Below, in pieces: positions 1 to 14,780 of a stretch of 64,000 bases of DNA. Where the stretch lies: NCBI RefSeq assembly GCF_022682495.2, contig NC_071392.1:57995459-58059458 (forward strand), written 5' to 3'. Below the pieces are notes generated by a model. It was not told the origin of the DNA and made no database searches. It was given only the letters and a program-made list of their open reading frames with translations. The position numbers and the translations under genes were made by a program. Positions within the stretch are counted from its first letter, which is position 1, and each line of letters begins with the position of its first letter. Source of the stretch: Desmodus rotundus. Lineage: Eukaryota > Chordata > Mammalia > Chiroptera > Phyllostomidae.

Positions 1-376
1 CAAATTAAAGGAGTCATCATCACCAAGCCCTTATTTATGAAATGTTTCATAATAAAGGGACTTATTAAGTAAAAGAAAAAAATAAAAAACTATAAATAGT
101 AAAATGACAACAAAATGACAAGTATCAACAACTGGACCTAAACAACAAAAACTAAAACTAACCAAACACCTATAACATGAACAGAATCACAGAAATGGAG
201 ATCACATGGAGGGTTATCAGTGGGGAGGGGTAGGGAAAGAATGGGGGAGGGGAGTTACAGGGAATAAAAAGCATCATTCGTAGGTATAAAATAGATAGGG
301 GCAAGTTAAGAATAGTATAGGAAACAGAAAATTGGGACAACTCTCATAGCATAATCAATAAAATATACCTAAAAAA
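1..376 (+). mobile_element. HAL1 (half-L1) 3' end fragment
   Basis: The stretch matches the 3' end of the HAL1 at 18742-20689: the last ORF1 codons, the purine-rich 3'UTR with the 'cagaaatggagatcacatgg' segment, and the terminal 'ataatcaataaaatata' tail near 353-370. The ORF1 end is frameshifted relative to the intact copy. The 5' part lies outside the window, so its length and duplication cannot be judged. Confidence 0.75.
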
Positions 377-991
377 GCAATTAAATTAAATATAAATGAA
401 ATTTATATACCCACAATTAAATTACAAAAGGTTATATACATGATTAAAAATAATCTCAGCTATATAAAAGGATGGAAAAATATTACATATAAATAGCACC
501 TAGTAGAAAATTGATATAGTTATATAAACATTAGACAGTAGATTTTAAGGCAAGAAGCATTACTGTAGATTAAAAGAAACATTTCTTTTTTGTTTTGATA
601 AAAATCAACAATTTAATTGAAGTAATAAGAACATACATGTCAAATAATAGACATTTCCATCTTGTTTACCAAATTAATAATGATAAGGCAAATTAGATTT
701 TGTTTGAACACCAAAAAATGCTTTGAAAATATGTGCAGATATTGCTTAATAATAAATGAATCAATCTATCAGTGTTTCAGCAATTCTAAATTTGTATGGT
801 GTTAAAATATATAGCACTGAAATACACAAAGCAAAATGACAGACTGAAAGGAGAAATAGAAAAATCCAAAATCATTATTTGAGATTTTTAACAGACTCCT
901 CCATGTAACTGATAGAACAAGCACACAAAAAAATTATGTAGAAATGTCATTAGCAGTTTTGAACATTACAATGAACAAACTTTACAACTGA
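377..991 (+). mobile_element. Old L1 ORF2 fragment (endonuclease region)
   Basis: The sequence resembles a heavily decayed L1 ORF2 upstream of the reverse transcriptase, for example the segment around 820-920 (tgacagactgaaaggagaaatag, then a 'gagatttttaacagactcc' block). It has many stops. It is much more diverged than the other L1s in the window and seems to be the oldest layer. It resumes after the mariner insertion (1676-1965) and probably again at 18293-18731. Confidence 0.55.
689..922 (+). repeat. Direct duplication, copy 1 (234 bp)
   Basis: This part of the old L1 recurs in the same orientation at 31552-31785 with 7 mismatches in 234 bases and no gaps by my alignment. Shared private decay of an old L1 at about 97% identity points to a segmental duplication rather than two separate L1 insertions. 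Confidence 0.85.
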
Positions 992-1675
992 TCTATGAGA
1001 TCTGTCTGGAAAATTCGAGCTATGTTAATATAATGAGAATGTTTTGTATGACATCCATGTAACCTGGTAGCCAAGGAAAGTGGACTGGAATGTGCATGCA
1101 AGAACAATGATGACTTTACTGTACTAGTCAGTGGGGGCGGTAGATGCCATTGACTGAGTATGTGTACTCTGTGGCTGTTGCATTCAAAATGAATTAGCAA
1201 GCAGAGCAATGAATCTGCATCAAATTTTGTGTTAAGCTTGAATAGTTTCTACAGAAACTTTTCAGATGATTCAGAAGTCCACAGCTATGGTCAACTGGTG
1301 ATTGGCAGCTGCATCAGGACAATGGGCCTGCTCCTGTATCATGTCTCATGCAGAGCTTTTTTGTGAAACATCAACTCACCCAAGTGACTTAGCCCCGTTA
1401 TAATCCAGATTTGGCACCCTGCAACTTCTGGCTTTTCCCAAAATTAAAATCTCCTTTGAAAGGGAAAAGATTTCAGACTGTTGATGTGATTCAGGAAAAT
1501 ACCATGGAGCAGCTGATGGCATTTGGGAGAACTGTGTGAGGTCCAAGGTGCTTACTTTGAATGGGGACTGAAGTGTCACTGTCCTATGTACAATGATGCT
1601 TGTAATTTGTATCTTTGATAAATGTCTCTATTTTTCATATTACGTGACTAGATTCCTTCTGGACAGACCTCGTAT
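992..1675 (+). mobile_element. Internally deleted mariner-like DNA transposon
   Basis: The ends form an imperfect terminal inverted repeat: the left end at about 994 reads 'tgagatctgtctggaaaa' and the reverse complement of the right end (to about 1674) reads 'acgaggtctgtccagaagg', both next to TA. Inside, + strand codons from about 1310 to 1600 give a mariner transposase C-terminal part with a recognisable NPDLAPC(N/D)FWLFPKLKSP motif, then stops. The N-terminal part is only a short remnant (1195-1290), so the middle of the transposase is missing. The element interrupts the old L1. Confidence 0.75.
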
Positions 1676-1965
1676 ATGTAACACAGCAGAATATGCATCC
1701 TTTGATGTAGTGATAACATTGATCACAGTCTGGATCATAAAGAATATTTCAACTATTTCAGAAGATTGAAGTTTTATAGAATATATTCTATGACCATAGT
1801 AGCCTTAAGTAAGAAACCAAATATTACCCATCACTTTGATATATAACAACTATATAACAACACAATCAAAAGCTTTATGAAATCACAAATGCTTGGAAAT
1901 TAATTTATTTCTCATTTATGGTGATAAAACTAGAAGAGGGATTGATTTAAAGGTTGGATGAGATC
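1676..1965 (+). mobile_element. Old L1 ORF2 fragment, continuation
   Basis: This is decayed sequence that reads as a continuation of the L1 ORF2 interrupted by the mariner. No open frame is kept. It ends where the 5' end of L1-A begins near 1966. Confidence 0.4.
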
Positions 1966-2232
1966 GGGGGAAAAATGGTGGCTGAATAAATGGAAGAGGA
2001 GCCCACTTTCTCATGTCCCTAGCACATATTTTTAGCTGACCATCCAACAAGTGGCCTGAACTGTCCTGAAATGTCCAATAAGAGATTTTATAAGTTAAAG
2101 GGGAAATAATACCTTGCATAAGGCTCCTATAGCAGAGGGAAAAAAAGACAGAAAATGCAGCTTGGCCCCTGCCCCTCATGGAGTCACGGGAACCTCCAAC
2201 CCTATTTGAGAGACTTGGGAGGATATATGGAG

Positions 2233-3051
2233 TTTGGGAGACTCAGATTGCACACACACACAGCAAGCAGCATGTCCATAGCTGCGGCACCAACTGAGAG
2301 AGTTCAAGAGAGAAATTCTATCTCCTAACACTGTTGGAGGCATGGTCAGGCTGTGGCCAGCTTTGGCCAAGAGAGACTTTTTGCTTTGTGGGGAGGTGGA
2401 GTGAGCAGAGCTGGGCAGTGGCTTGGTGCTGCAGTGTGGGTGCCACATAGGGACTTTTTAAAAGAGGGAACCTGAGGCATGCCTGGACAGGGATCCCACA
2501 CATGTGCAGCTACCCTGCTAGCAAAGAGGCCAGATTGAAAGCACAGTTCATGCCCACTGAGTCCAGCTGGTCAAGAAGAGTAGAAAGCTGCATAGTGAAG
2601 GGATTGCATGGCCCCACACAGCACAGCTGGCAAGTCGGGAGCTGTGCACAGAATGGAAGTGTTGGGTCTGAGCTTCCTGTGAGAGTAGTGGACTAGGATT
2701 TGGATAGTCAAGAGCTGAACACCTGAGATTCTTTGCAGCCAGGCAAGGCCACTCATACCATGGAGTATGAAGCTCTGGGAAGAAGGCACGCCCAACCCCT
2801 ACCTGCAGGCTGCAAACTCCACAGAACAGTATAGCCAGGCTCAAGAAACCCCTGCCAAGTGCACATCCACAGGGGAAAGAAAGAGAATCTCCAAAGGGGC
2901 CTTTTACGAACTTTTGTCAGACACTATGCTGGCTCCTCCTTAAGCCCTCTTACACTGAAAAGAGCAGATCAGAGAGATTAAAAATTGGCTCAGCAAAAGG
3001 TGATCAAGGCCCAGCCCATCCTTGGCTCTTACACAGAGCTGCCATCAGTAG
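2233..3051 (+). repeat. Inverted duplication, arm 1 (819 bp)
   Basis: This piece of the L1-A 5'UTR is present in reverse complement at 30739-31555. I found no base difference over the arm except one CA unit in the short (CA)n run near 2250-2261 (819 versus 817 bp). All shared reading frames translate identically in both copies. Confidence 0.92.
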
Positions 3052-3534
3052 CAAGCAAGAAGAAGCTGACCTTTTTACACAGATTGGCCCCTCACATAAA
3101 ACAGCTAACATATCAGAAATTACACATTATTGGAAGTAATCTGGGACAGACCAATACATGTGGTGCAGGGGCAGGGAAACACACACACCATCTTCTCTGA
3201 ACACTGAACAGTGCCTCATGGGGGTGATACAAGGATCCCACTCTCACAACTGCACCAGAAGCCTCCTCTAGAGGCAGGTGGAGGTGGTATATGTGGTGCT
3301 CTCAGATGTTAGATGAACCACCGCTGGACATTGTGCTGATAAAAAGCCAGAAGAGCAGAATTGCAGGGACCAGCCAAGCCTGATGGAGACAGCCACAGAT
3401 GGTGAATTGCTTATAGCCTTGAATGGGCTGCCTCAAGCTGGACTGGGACACTACTGACAGTACCAAGGATGGATCCATAAGGAGAAGTCAGTAGGCAAAG
3501 AAACACTAGACTCCGCTGAGATAAATTCCACTTC

Positions 3535-5095
<1,561 letters not shown>

Positions 5096-5460
5096 GTGCA
5101 TATCATGGTGGTGGTTGGGGTATTTTTGCTGGTGTGGGTTTTGTTTGCTGGGTTGTTTGTTTTCCTCTGGCAACTCTTGTACAAGAACATACAAGATGTG
5201 GTGGGGGTTGTGACTCTCAGTCAGACAGCCAGAGGGAGATGCACTAAAAAAGAGCCAAGAACAACAACAACAAAACAATTAAAACAAGAAAGCCCCCCAA
5301 ATGACATAAAGAGCATCCTTAGAGCATGCAACTCAGGAGTTCAAGGACACTGCATCAGTGAGTCCCATGGGTCTCCTAACATAGAAGGCCACCTGGCGAA
5401 GACAAGGAGCCAAATGAGATCAATCTAATATGCAGAAACAAACAAAAAGAATCTCCTAAA

Positions 5461-6365
5461 ATGGGGAGACAAAGAAACAACCCCCAATCAAAGCGCAAAG
5501 AAGGAATATCCAGAAAGAACGAAGTTTAGGCAAGCAATTTATCAGACATAGAGTTCCAAGTAATGGTTACAAAGGAACAAAGTGAGAACTACAAAGAAAA
5601 TAGTGGGACTATATCAGCACAAAAAAGGACATAGAAACTATACATAAAAAATATATATATGAGAAAATTAAGAATACAATATCTGAAATGAAAAATGCAC
5701 AGGAAGGAATTAAAGCAGGCTACATGATGCAGATTACTGAATCAGTGAGTTGAAAGACACATTAGAAAAAATACCAAGTCAGAACAACAAAACAAAACAA
5801 AACAAAAGACTCAAAAAGAAAGAAGATAATTTAAGGGAGCAACAGGACAGCATGAAACATAACATTATTTACATAATAGAGATACCAGAAGGATCAAGGG
5901 ATAGAAAATACGTTTGAAAAAAAATAATAGCAGAAAAATTCCCTAACATGGTGAAGGAGAAAATCACACAAGTTCAGGAAGCCCAGAGAGCCCCAATCAA
6001 GATAAATCCAAAGAGGCACACTCCAAGACACATCATAATTGAAACAGCTAAATTTACAGACAAAGAGAGAATCTTAAAAGCAGCAAGGGAGAAAGAACTA
6101 GTAACACACAAGAGAGCTACAATAAGGCTATCAGCTAATTTCTCAACAGAAACACTACAAGTGAGAGGGGAATGTCATGAAATATTCCAAGTGATGAAAA
6201 GCAAAGGCCTGCAACCAAGACTATTATACCTAGCAAGGTCTCATTAAAGCAAAAGGCAAAATTAGGAGCTGCCCAGGCAAAAAAAAAAAAAAAAAAAAAA
6301 AGGCTAAAAGACTACATTTCCACATGTCCACACCAGCATTGAGAGATGCTGAAGGGACTGATTTA
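5461..6365 (+). pseudogene. L1-A ORF1 remnant
   Basis: The ATG at 5461 and the following basic stretch match the ORF1 starts of the other L1 copies. The longest open part is 5948-6247 (99 codons), which covers the RRM and C-terminal domain: an RHIIIETAKF-like RRM strand, a REKE motif and the KSKGLQPRLLYLA end. In an active element ORF1p is an RNA-binding trimeric chaperone that coats L1 RNA. Here the coiled-coil part is broken by stops and an A run (6280-6301) disrupts the C-terminus. Confidence 0.8.
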
Positions 6366-6421
6366 AGAAGATAAATGGTGGGGGGGGGGGGAGAAATTAG
6401 AAACACAGGCACAAAGGGGAA

Positions 6422-9400
6422 ATGGCAATGAATAAATACCTATCACTAATAACCTTAAATGGATTAAATGCTCCAAACAAAAGACATAGGCTAGCTTAAT
6501 GGAAATATGACCTGCACATACGCTATCTACATGAGACCCATTTCAGAACAAAAGTTTTACACAGGCTGAAAGAGAAGGGATGGAAAAAATATTCCAAGCA
6601 AACGAACATAAAAAAAATGGGGTAACAATACTTACACAAAATAGACTTCAAAACAAAGGCTATAACAAGAGACAAAAAAGGTCACTACATAATACGTAAG
6701 GGAGTTGTCCAACAAGAAGACATAACCCTTGTAAACACATGTATAGAAACCACATAGGAGAAACTAAACATATAAGGAAAATCTTACAGGATTTTAAGAA
6801 GGAGATCAACAGAAATACAGTCATTGTAAGGGATTTTAACACCCCACTGTTAACAATGGTTATATTGTCCAAACAAAAAATCAACAAGGATATTGTGGTA
6901 TTGAAAGGCACCCTGGATCAAATGTACATAATTGATATATACCAAGCATTTCACCCCAGAGAAGCAAAGCATACATTCTTTCCAAACATGCAGGGTCATT
7001 TTCAAAGATAGACCACATGCTAGGACACAAAACAAGCCGCAACAAATTAAAGAAAGTTGAAATCATATCAAGCATCTTCTCAGATCTCACTGACTTGAAA
7101 CTGCAAAGCAACCTCAAGGAAAAATTTCAAAAACATTCAAATACATGGAGACTGAATGACATACTATTAAATAATGAATGGTTTAACAATGAGGTTATGG
7201 AAGAAATAAAAAATTGCCTGGAAGAAATGAAAATGAACACACAATGACCCCCAAAATATGGGACACAGAAAGCATTCCTGAGAGGGAAGTTCATAGCAAT
7301 ACAGGCATACCTAAAGAAGACAGAAAATTCTAAAATAAACAACTTAACCCTACATATACATAACAAGAGGAACAAAAAACAAAGCCCAGAATAAGTAGAA
7401 GGAAGGATATAATCAAAATAGGAGAAGAATTAAATGACATAGAAACTAAATACACCCCCTCCCAACCAACAATTCAAAGGATCAATAGCAAATTGATTAA
7501 CCTTCAAGCAGACTCATCAAGGAAAAAAGAGAGAGGGCCCAAATAAATAAAATCATAAATGAAAAAGGAGAAGTAACAACAGGTACCACATAAATACAAA
7601 GGATTGTAAAAAAATTACTATGAAAAACCATATGCCAAGAAATTGGACAACCTGGTCAAAATGGATAATTATCTAGAAACATAAAATTTCCCAGAACTAC
7701 ATCAATAAGATGCAGAATGCCTCAATAGGTCAATAACAACTAGTGAAATCTAAGCAGTAATCAAAACTCTCCCAACACACAAAAGCACTGGGCCAGATGG
7801 CTTAACAGGTGAATTTTAGCAAATATTCAAAGAAACACTAACTCCTATCCGTCTTAAATTATATGCAAAAATCAAAGACAAGGAAAGACTCCCAATCTCT
7901 TTTCATAATGATAGTATCATTCGCATTCAAAAACCAGGTAAAAATTCAACAAAGAAAGAAAATTTAGGCCAATATTGCTGATGTACATAGATGCTAAAAT
8001 TCTCAACAAAATATTGACAAAACAGATACAGCAATAAATTAAAAAGATCAATGCCATGATTAAGTTGAAATTATCCTGGGGACTCAACAGTTGTGAAATA
8101 TTCTCAAATCATTAAACATAAGAAACCACATAAACAAAATGAAGGGAAAAAACTCATGTTATCAATAGATGATGAAAACTAATTTGATAAGGTATAGCAC
8201 CCATTTATGATAAAAACACTTAGCAAAGCAGGAATACAGGGAGGATACCTCATCATAATAAGGAAAACTTATATGAAAATCATATTGCCAATATAATACT
8301 CAATGGGCAAAACCAAGAATATTCTCCTTTAAGATCATAAACAAGACAAGGATGTCTGATTTCATCACTCATATTCAATATAGTACTGGAAGATCTAGCC
8401 ACAGTAATCAGACAAGAAAAACAACAAAAAGACATCCAAATCGGAAAGGAGGAAGTAAAACAGTCATTATTTTCAGCCAGCATGATAGAGTGAATAGAAA
8501 ACACTATAGTCTCCTCCAAAAAACTATTCTACTTAATAAGTGAATTTGGCAAAGTAGTGGGATACAAAGTCAATAATCAGAATCAGTGGAATTAATGTAT
8601 ATCAACAATGAACTATCAGAAAGAGAATCTAGGGGAAAATGTCATTTACTATAGCAACAAGAAAAATAAAGTTACATGAGGATAAATTTAACCAAACATT
8701 TAAAAACCTGTACTTGGAAAACTATAGCACACTGAAGAATGAAATTGAGGAAGATACAAATAAATGGAAGCATATACTGTGTTCATGGATTGGAAGAATT
8801 CACATCATTAAAATGTCCATAATATTCAAAGTAACCTATAGATCAATTCAATTTCTATGAAAATACAAATGGTATATTTCACTGATATGGAGACATACTC
8901 CAAAAATTTATTGAAACAAAAAAGATCCCAAATAGTCACAGCAATCTTGAGAAAGAAGAGTAAAATTGTAGGGGTCACAATACCTAATATCGAACTCTAC
9001 CTAAGGCCAATGTAATCAGAAGAGTCACAATCTGGCATAAGAAGAGACACATAGATCAGTGGAACTGAATAGAGAGCCCAGAAACAAACTCATGTCTCTA
9101 TGGTTAATTAATATTTGACATGGGGAACAAGCATACAATGGAGTAAAAATAATCTCTTCAATAAATTTTTTTGGAGAACTGGACTGATAAATGCCCCCCC
9201 CAAAGAAAAATAATACAAACTAGACCACCCACTCTCACCATACACCAGAATATACTGAAAATGGATAGAAGACTTAAATATAAGTCATGATACCATAAAA
9301 GTCCTAGCAGAAAACATAGGCGGTAAAATTTCAGATATCTCACTTAGCAATATTTTTGCCAATATGTCTTCTAGGGAAAGGGAAATAAAGGAAAAAGAAA

Positions 9401-10172
9401 CAAATGGGACTACATCAAATTAAAAAGCTTCTCTATGGCTAAAGAAACCATCATCAAAATGAAAATGATACCTACTGTATGTGAGAACATATTTGCCAGT
9501 GATATATCAGACAAGGGTTTACATTCCAAAATGTATAAAAAACTCATGTGACTCTATATCAGGAAGACAAACAATCCAATTACAAAATGGTCAGAGGACC
9601 TCAACAGACACTCTCCAAGGAGGACATACAGATGGCCCATAGGAAAAGATACTCAACATCAGTAGTCATTAAAGAGATGCAAATTAAATACACAATGAGA
9701 TATCACCTCACACCTCTCAGACTGGCTATCATTAATAAATCAGCAAAAAACTAGTGGTGGAGAGTGTGTGTAGAAAAGGGAACATTAATACACTGTTAGT
9801 GGGAATGCAGTGTGGTGCAGCCACTCTGAAAAGAGCATTGAATTTCCTGAAAAAATTAAAAATAAAACTACTTTTGACCTAGGAATTCCACCACTGGAAT
9901 TATATCCTAAGAATCCTGAAACACCAGGGGATTGGTTCAGTTTAAAAGAACCCATGAATCCCCATGTTTATATCAGTGTTATTTATAACAGCCAAGTGCT
10001 GGAAACAGCCTAAGTGCACATCAATAAATGAATGAACCAAAATACTGTGGTATATTTACACAATGAAATATTAAGCAGCAGAAAGAAGGAACTCCTCCCA
10101 TTCATGACAGCATGGATGGAACTGGAGAGCATTATGCTAAGTGAAATAAACTAGGTTGTGAGAGACAAATAC
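6422..10172 (+). pseudogene. L1-A ORF2 remnant (endonuclease/reverse transcriptase)
   Basis: This is the L1 ORF2 body in order: AP-like endonuclease (about 6422-7250), the central region, reverse transcriptase (about 7800-8650) and the C-terminal part (to 10172). The best open pieces are 6739-7011, 7017-7247, 9548-9754 and 9810-10013. The reverse transcriptase catalytic region near 8460-8500 is degenerate (F-S-A-S in place of the F-A-D-D seen in L1-C). No continuous frame survives. Confidence 0.85.
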
Positions 10173-11662
10173 CATTTTTTTTGAATTCTTGTTTCTTCAT
10201 TCTGATCTGGTTGGATGTTTATTTCTTCCTTTTGTTCCAAATCGTTGCTTTGAGTCCTGGTTTCCTTCTTGTCATTGTTGGTTCCCTGAATATTTTGCTT
10301 TATTTCCTTTTTTGGGTATCTTTCATTTGTTCTTTCATTTTTTGACCAAGTTCAATCAGTTCTGTGAGGATTTTGATTACTAGGGCTTTATTTTCTTTTT
10401 TATGATAGAAACAAATTTATTCCTTAGTATAAGTAACATTAATTCTATTTTTAATTTATACTGTTAGAGAGTTGTGGTTTTTAATTACCCTGTCTATGCT
10501 TTGCCAGATCTTTGTGTAACCAGTATCTGGCAAATATGTCATCACTGTATTTTTTTAAAATAAGAATTAAAAAAATGACATATTGTTCATTATAGCTATT
10601 GTTTTATATTACATCAAGAATTAGTCAGGAATTTGTTGCCAAATTACTAACTTATTCCATAAGAAAATATGGGTTTATATAAGTAAGTTTTTTTAACATT
10701 TTTTTTATTGTTCAAGTACAATTTTATGCATTTTCTCCCCATCCCTCCCCACCACCCCAGGCCTCCCCTCCCCCCCATTTCTGCCCCTCCTTGTATTTGT
10801 CCATATGTCCTTTATAATTGTTCCTGTAAACCCTTCACCCTTTTCCCCCATTATCCCCTCCCCTCTCCCCTCCGGTGACTGTCAGTCTGTTCTCAATTTC
10901 AATGTCTTTGGATGTACTTTGCTTGCTTGTTTGTTTTGTTGATTATGTTCCTGTTAATGGTGAGATCATATGGTATTTGTCTTTCACCACCTGGCTTATT
11001 TCACTTAGCATAATGCTCTCCAGTTCCATCCATGCTGTCGCTGATTACCAAGGCTTTAAATTCTCCATCAGATAGGCTGGCTACATCCTCCTAGCTTAGC
11101 TCTCTTTCTGAGGTTTTGCACTGTTCTTTCATTTTGGCCCCATTTATTTTCCTCGGGGGCTTCTGATAACTTGTAAGGGGACAGGGCCTTTGGTAGTCAC
11201 CCAGGCAGGGCAAATTTCCTTGCTGTGCTGCGGTGATATCTGTGAGGGAGGGGCCAGAGAGGAAAAAGTGCAGTTCTCCTGCTCTTCTCTAGCTCACTTT
11301 TCAATGAACTCTGGTGTGAGACTGGGAGTTTCTCCCAACATGGCAACCGCCTTAGTCCACAATGACCTCCGACTCTCAGTTTCCTCTTAAGTCAGCCTTT
11401 CCGGTGCAGCCTGCTCCCATGAAGTAGAAAGACCCTCCCCCACAGTACACTGCCTTACCTCAGTTTCTCTCCTATCGCTGCCTTACTGGTCTGGTTGTTC
11501 TCTTTGACGGTTTCTTTAATTCCCTGGTTGTCAGAGTTCCGTGCAGTTTGATTTTCTGGCATTTCTGGTTGTTTATTGATTTTAGATTGGTTGTTTTATT
11601 CCTTTTGGTTGTGTGAGGAAGTAAAGGGTTTCTACCTATGCGTCCATCTTGGCCGGAACTCT
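10173..11662 (-). mobile_element. Antisense HAL1 fragment, split by an insertion
   Basis: On the minus strand, 11662 to 11043 holds the HAL1 5'UTR ('ccggccaagatggacgcata' start) and the beginning of ORF1. The same ORF1 continues at 10395 to about 10180, matching residues up to about 95 of the intact copy at 19446-20270. The two parts are separated by the insertion at 10396-11042. The 3' half of the HAL1 is missing; it ends at an A-rich spot beside the cut end of L1-A. Confidence 0.8.
10396..11042 (-). mobile_element. 5'-truncated L1 with 3' transduced sequence
   Basis: Reading the minus strand: the 3' end of L1 ORF2 and its 3'UTR (11042 to about 10692), an A-rich L1 tail (10705-10684), then about 285 bp of non-L1 DNA ending in AATAAA (10421-10416) and a second short A tail (about 10401-10396). 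The whole is flanked by imperfect duplications at 10375-10395 and 11043-11063 (17 of 21 identical). The arrangement is that of an L1 transcript that read through its own poly(A) signal. Confidence 0.75.
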
Positions 11663-14600
11663 CCTGTTGTTTTTTCAATTTTAATGCTGTTTTCTTCAGC
11701 CATGCAGAAGCTTTTTGTTTTGATGAGATCCCATTTGTGTATTCTTTCCTTTATGTCCCTTGCACTAGGGGACATATCAGTGAAAATATTAGTGTGTGGA
11801 ATATCTGATATTTTCCTGCCTATGTTCTCCTCTAGGACATTTTTTGTATCATGACCTATATTTAAGTCTTTTATCCAATTTCAATTTATTTTTGTGTATG
11901 GTGTAGGTTGCTGATCCAGTTTCATTTTTTTTTTTTTTTTGCATGTAGCAGTCCAGATCACTCAACACTATTTGTTGAAGAGGCTGTTTTTACTCCATTT
12001 TATGCTTCTTCCCACTTTGTCAAATATTAATTGACCATAGAGACTTGGGTTTATTTCTGGGCTCTCTGTTCTGTTCCGTTGGTCTATGTGTCTGTTCTTA
12101 TGCCAGGACCTGGCTGTTTTGATTACAGTGGCCTTGCAATACAGTTTGATATCAAGCATTGTGATCCCTCCAACTTTGTTCTGCCTTCTCAAAATTGCTG
12201 TGGATATTCAGGGTCATTTATGGTTCCCTATACATTTTTGAAATGTTTGTTCTATATGTGTGAAATATGGCATTGGTACTTTAATAGGAATTGCATTGAA
12301 TCTATAAATTGCTTTGGGTAGTATGGGCATTTCGACAATGTTAATTCTTCCACTTCATGAACATGGTACATGCTTCCATTTGTTTGTATCTTCCTTAGTT
12401 TCTTTCTTCAGGGTTGTGTAGTTTTCTGAGTACAGTTCTTTTACCTCCTTGGTTAGGTTTATTCATAAGTACTTTATTCTTCTTGTTACTATATAAAACG
12501 GGATCTTTTTTCCTGATTTCTGTTTCTGATATTTCATTGCCAGTATACAAACATGCGTTTGATTTTCAAAAATAGATTTTGTATCCAGCTGTTTTGAAAA
12601 TTCACTTATTAGGTTGAATTTTTGGTGGAGTCTGTAGGGTTTTCTATGTACTCTATCACATCATCTGTGAACAGCAAGTTTTGCTTCCTCCTTTCCAATT
12701 TGAATGCCTTTTATTTCTTCTTCTTGTCTGATTTCTGTGGCTAGGACTTCCAACACTATGTTAAATAGAAGTGGTAAAAGTGAGTATCCTTGTCTTGTTC
12801 CTGATCTTAGTGGGAAAGCTTTTAGCTTTTGCTCATTGAGTATGATGTTTGCTGTAGGTCTGTCATATATGGCCTTTATTATGTTGAGGAATGCTCCCTC
12901 TATTCCCACTTTGCTAAGTGTTTTTATCATAAATGGGTGCTGTACCTAATCAAATGCTTTTTCAGCATCTATTGATATGATCATGTGACTTTTGTCTTTT
13001 GTTTTGTTTATGTGATGCATTACGTTAATTGATTTGTGAATGCTGTACCATCCTTGCATCCCTGGGATAAATCCCAGTTGATCATAGTGTATGATCTTTT
13101 TAATATATTGCTGCATGCATTTTGCCCATATTTTGTTGAGGATTTTAGCGTGTATATTCATCAGTGATATTGGCCTGTAGTTTCTTTCTTTGTGGGATCA
13201 TTTTCTGGTTTGGGGATTAGAATGATTAGAATGATGCTTGCTTAATGAAAAGAATTTGAGGGTCTTCCCTCTCTTGGATTTTTTTGAATAGTCTGTGAAG
13301 GATAGGCATTAGCTCTTCCTTAAATATTTTGTAAAACTGTCCTGTGAAACCATCTGGTCCAGGGCTTTTTTGTGCTGGGAGTTTTTTTGATTACAGTTTT
13401 GATTACATCAGCTATTATTGTTCTGTTCAGGCATTCTGTTTATTCTTCCTTCACTTTTGGAAGATTATGTTTTTCTAGATATTTGTCCATTTCACCTAAG
13501 TTTTCAAACATTTTGTCATACAGTTCTTCATACTAATTTCTTACACTTCTTTGTATTTCTGTGGTATCAGTTGTAATATCTCCTCTTTCATTTCTGATTG
13601 TGTTTATTTGGGTTCTCTGCCTTTTTTTTCTTGGTGGGTCTGCTTAAGGGCTTGTCAATTTGTTTATCTTTTCAACTGACCAGCTCCTGGACTTATTGAT
13701 CCTTAGAAGTTTTCTTTTAGTCTGTAAGTCATTTAATTCTGTTCTGATATTGGTTATTTCCTTACTTCTACTTGTTCTGGGGTGTCTTTGTTGTTGTTCC
13801 TCTAGTCCTTGTAGGTGTAGGGTTAGGTTGTTTATTTGAAATGTTTTTATTTATTTATTTATTGTAGGGCTGTATCACTATGAACTACCCTCTCAGACTG
13901 CCTTTGCTGTGTCCCATAAGTTTTCGATTGTTGTGACTTCATTTTCATTTGTTTCCAGAAACTTTTTGATTTCTCCCGTGATCTCATTCTTAACCTATTC
14001 ATTGTTTAATAGCATGCTAGCTACTCAATATCCATGAATTTGAGTGTTTTTAATTTTTTTTCCATGAGGTTGGTTTCTTGTTTCAGGCACTTGTGGTTAG
14101 AGAAAATGTTTGATATAATTTCAATTTTCTTGAATTTGTTGAGGCTTGTTATATGTCCTATCATGTGGTCTATTTTTGAAAATATTCCATGTATACTTGA
14201 AAAGAATGTGTATTTTGCCTCTTTGGGATGAAAGGATATATATCAAGTCAATTTGATACAGGACATTGTTCAATGCTGCAATATCTTTGCTGATATTTTG
14301 TTTGGAAGATCTATCCATTTTTGACAGTGTGGTGTTAAAATCCCCTACTATAATTGTGTTGCTGTCAATATCTTTCTTGAAGTCCTCCAAGATTTTCCTT
14401 TTATATTTGGGTGTTCCTATGGTGGGTGCTTCTATGGTGGGTGCATATATTTGTATGTCCTCCTAATGGATTCTTCCCTTGAGTGTTATGAGGTGTCCTT
14501 CTTGGTCTCTTTTTATGGTCATGTTTTGAAGTCTACTTTGTCTGATATAAGTACTGCTACCTTGGTTTTTATTCCCTGTCCATTTGCTTGGAATATTTTT

Positions 14601-14780
14601 TCCAACCTTCACTTTCAGTCTGTGTAGACCTTTTGTTCTGATGTGGGTCTCCTTTAGGCAGCATATGTGTGAGTAATGATCTATTATCCATTCAGCTACT
14701 CTATGTCTTTTGATTGGAGCATTTACTCCATTTACATTTAAGGTTACTCTTTATGGTACTTACTCATTGCCATTTTACTT
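11663..14780 (-). pseudogene. L1-B ORF2 remnant
   Basis: Read on the minus strand from an ATG near 14773, open pieces cover the endonuclease (14121-14390, GDFNTTLSKMDRSS-like), the region before the reverse transcriptase (12946-13161, [19 protein letters not shown]) and fingers/palm (12661-12930, [22 protein letters not shown]). The C-terminal region ends at 11663. Frameshifts and stops separate the pieces. The RT catalytic segment lies near 12655 and is not in a long open frame. Confidence 0.85.

Noticed and set aside
2548..2844. 98-codon minus-strand frame, identical to one at 30946-31242, as a conserved duplicated gene
   Set aside because: Identity follows from the recent DNA duplication, not selection; the frame lies antisense to L1 5'UTR and has no recognisable domain.
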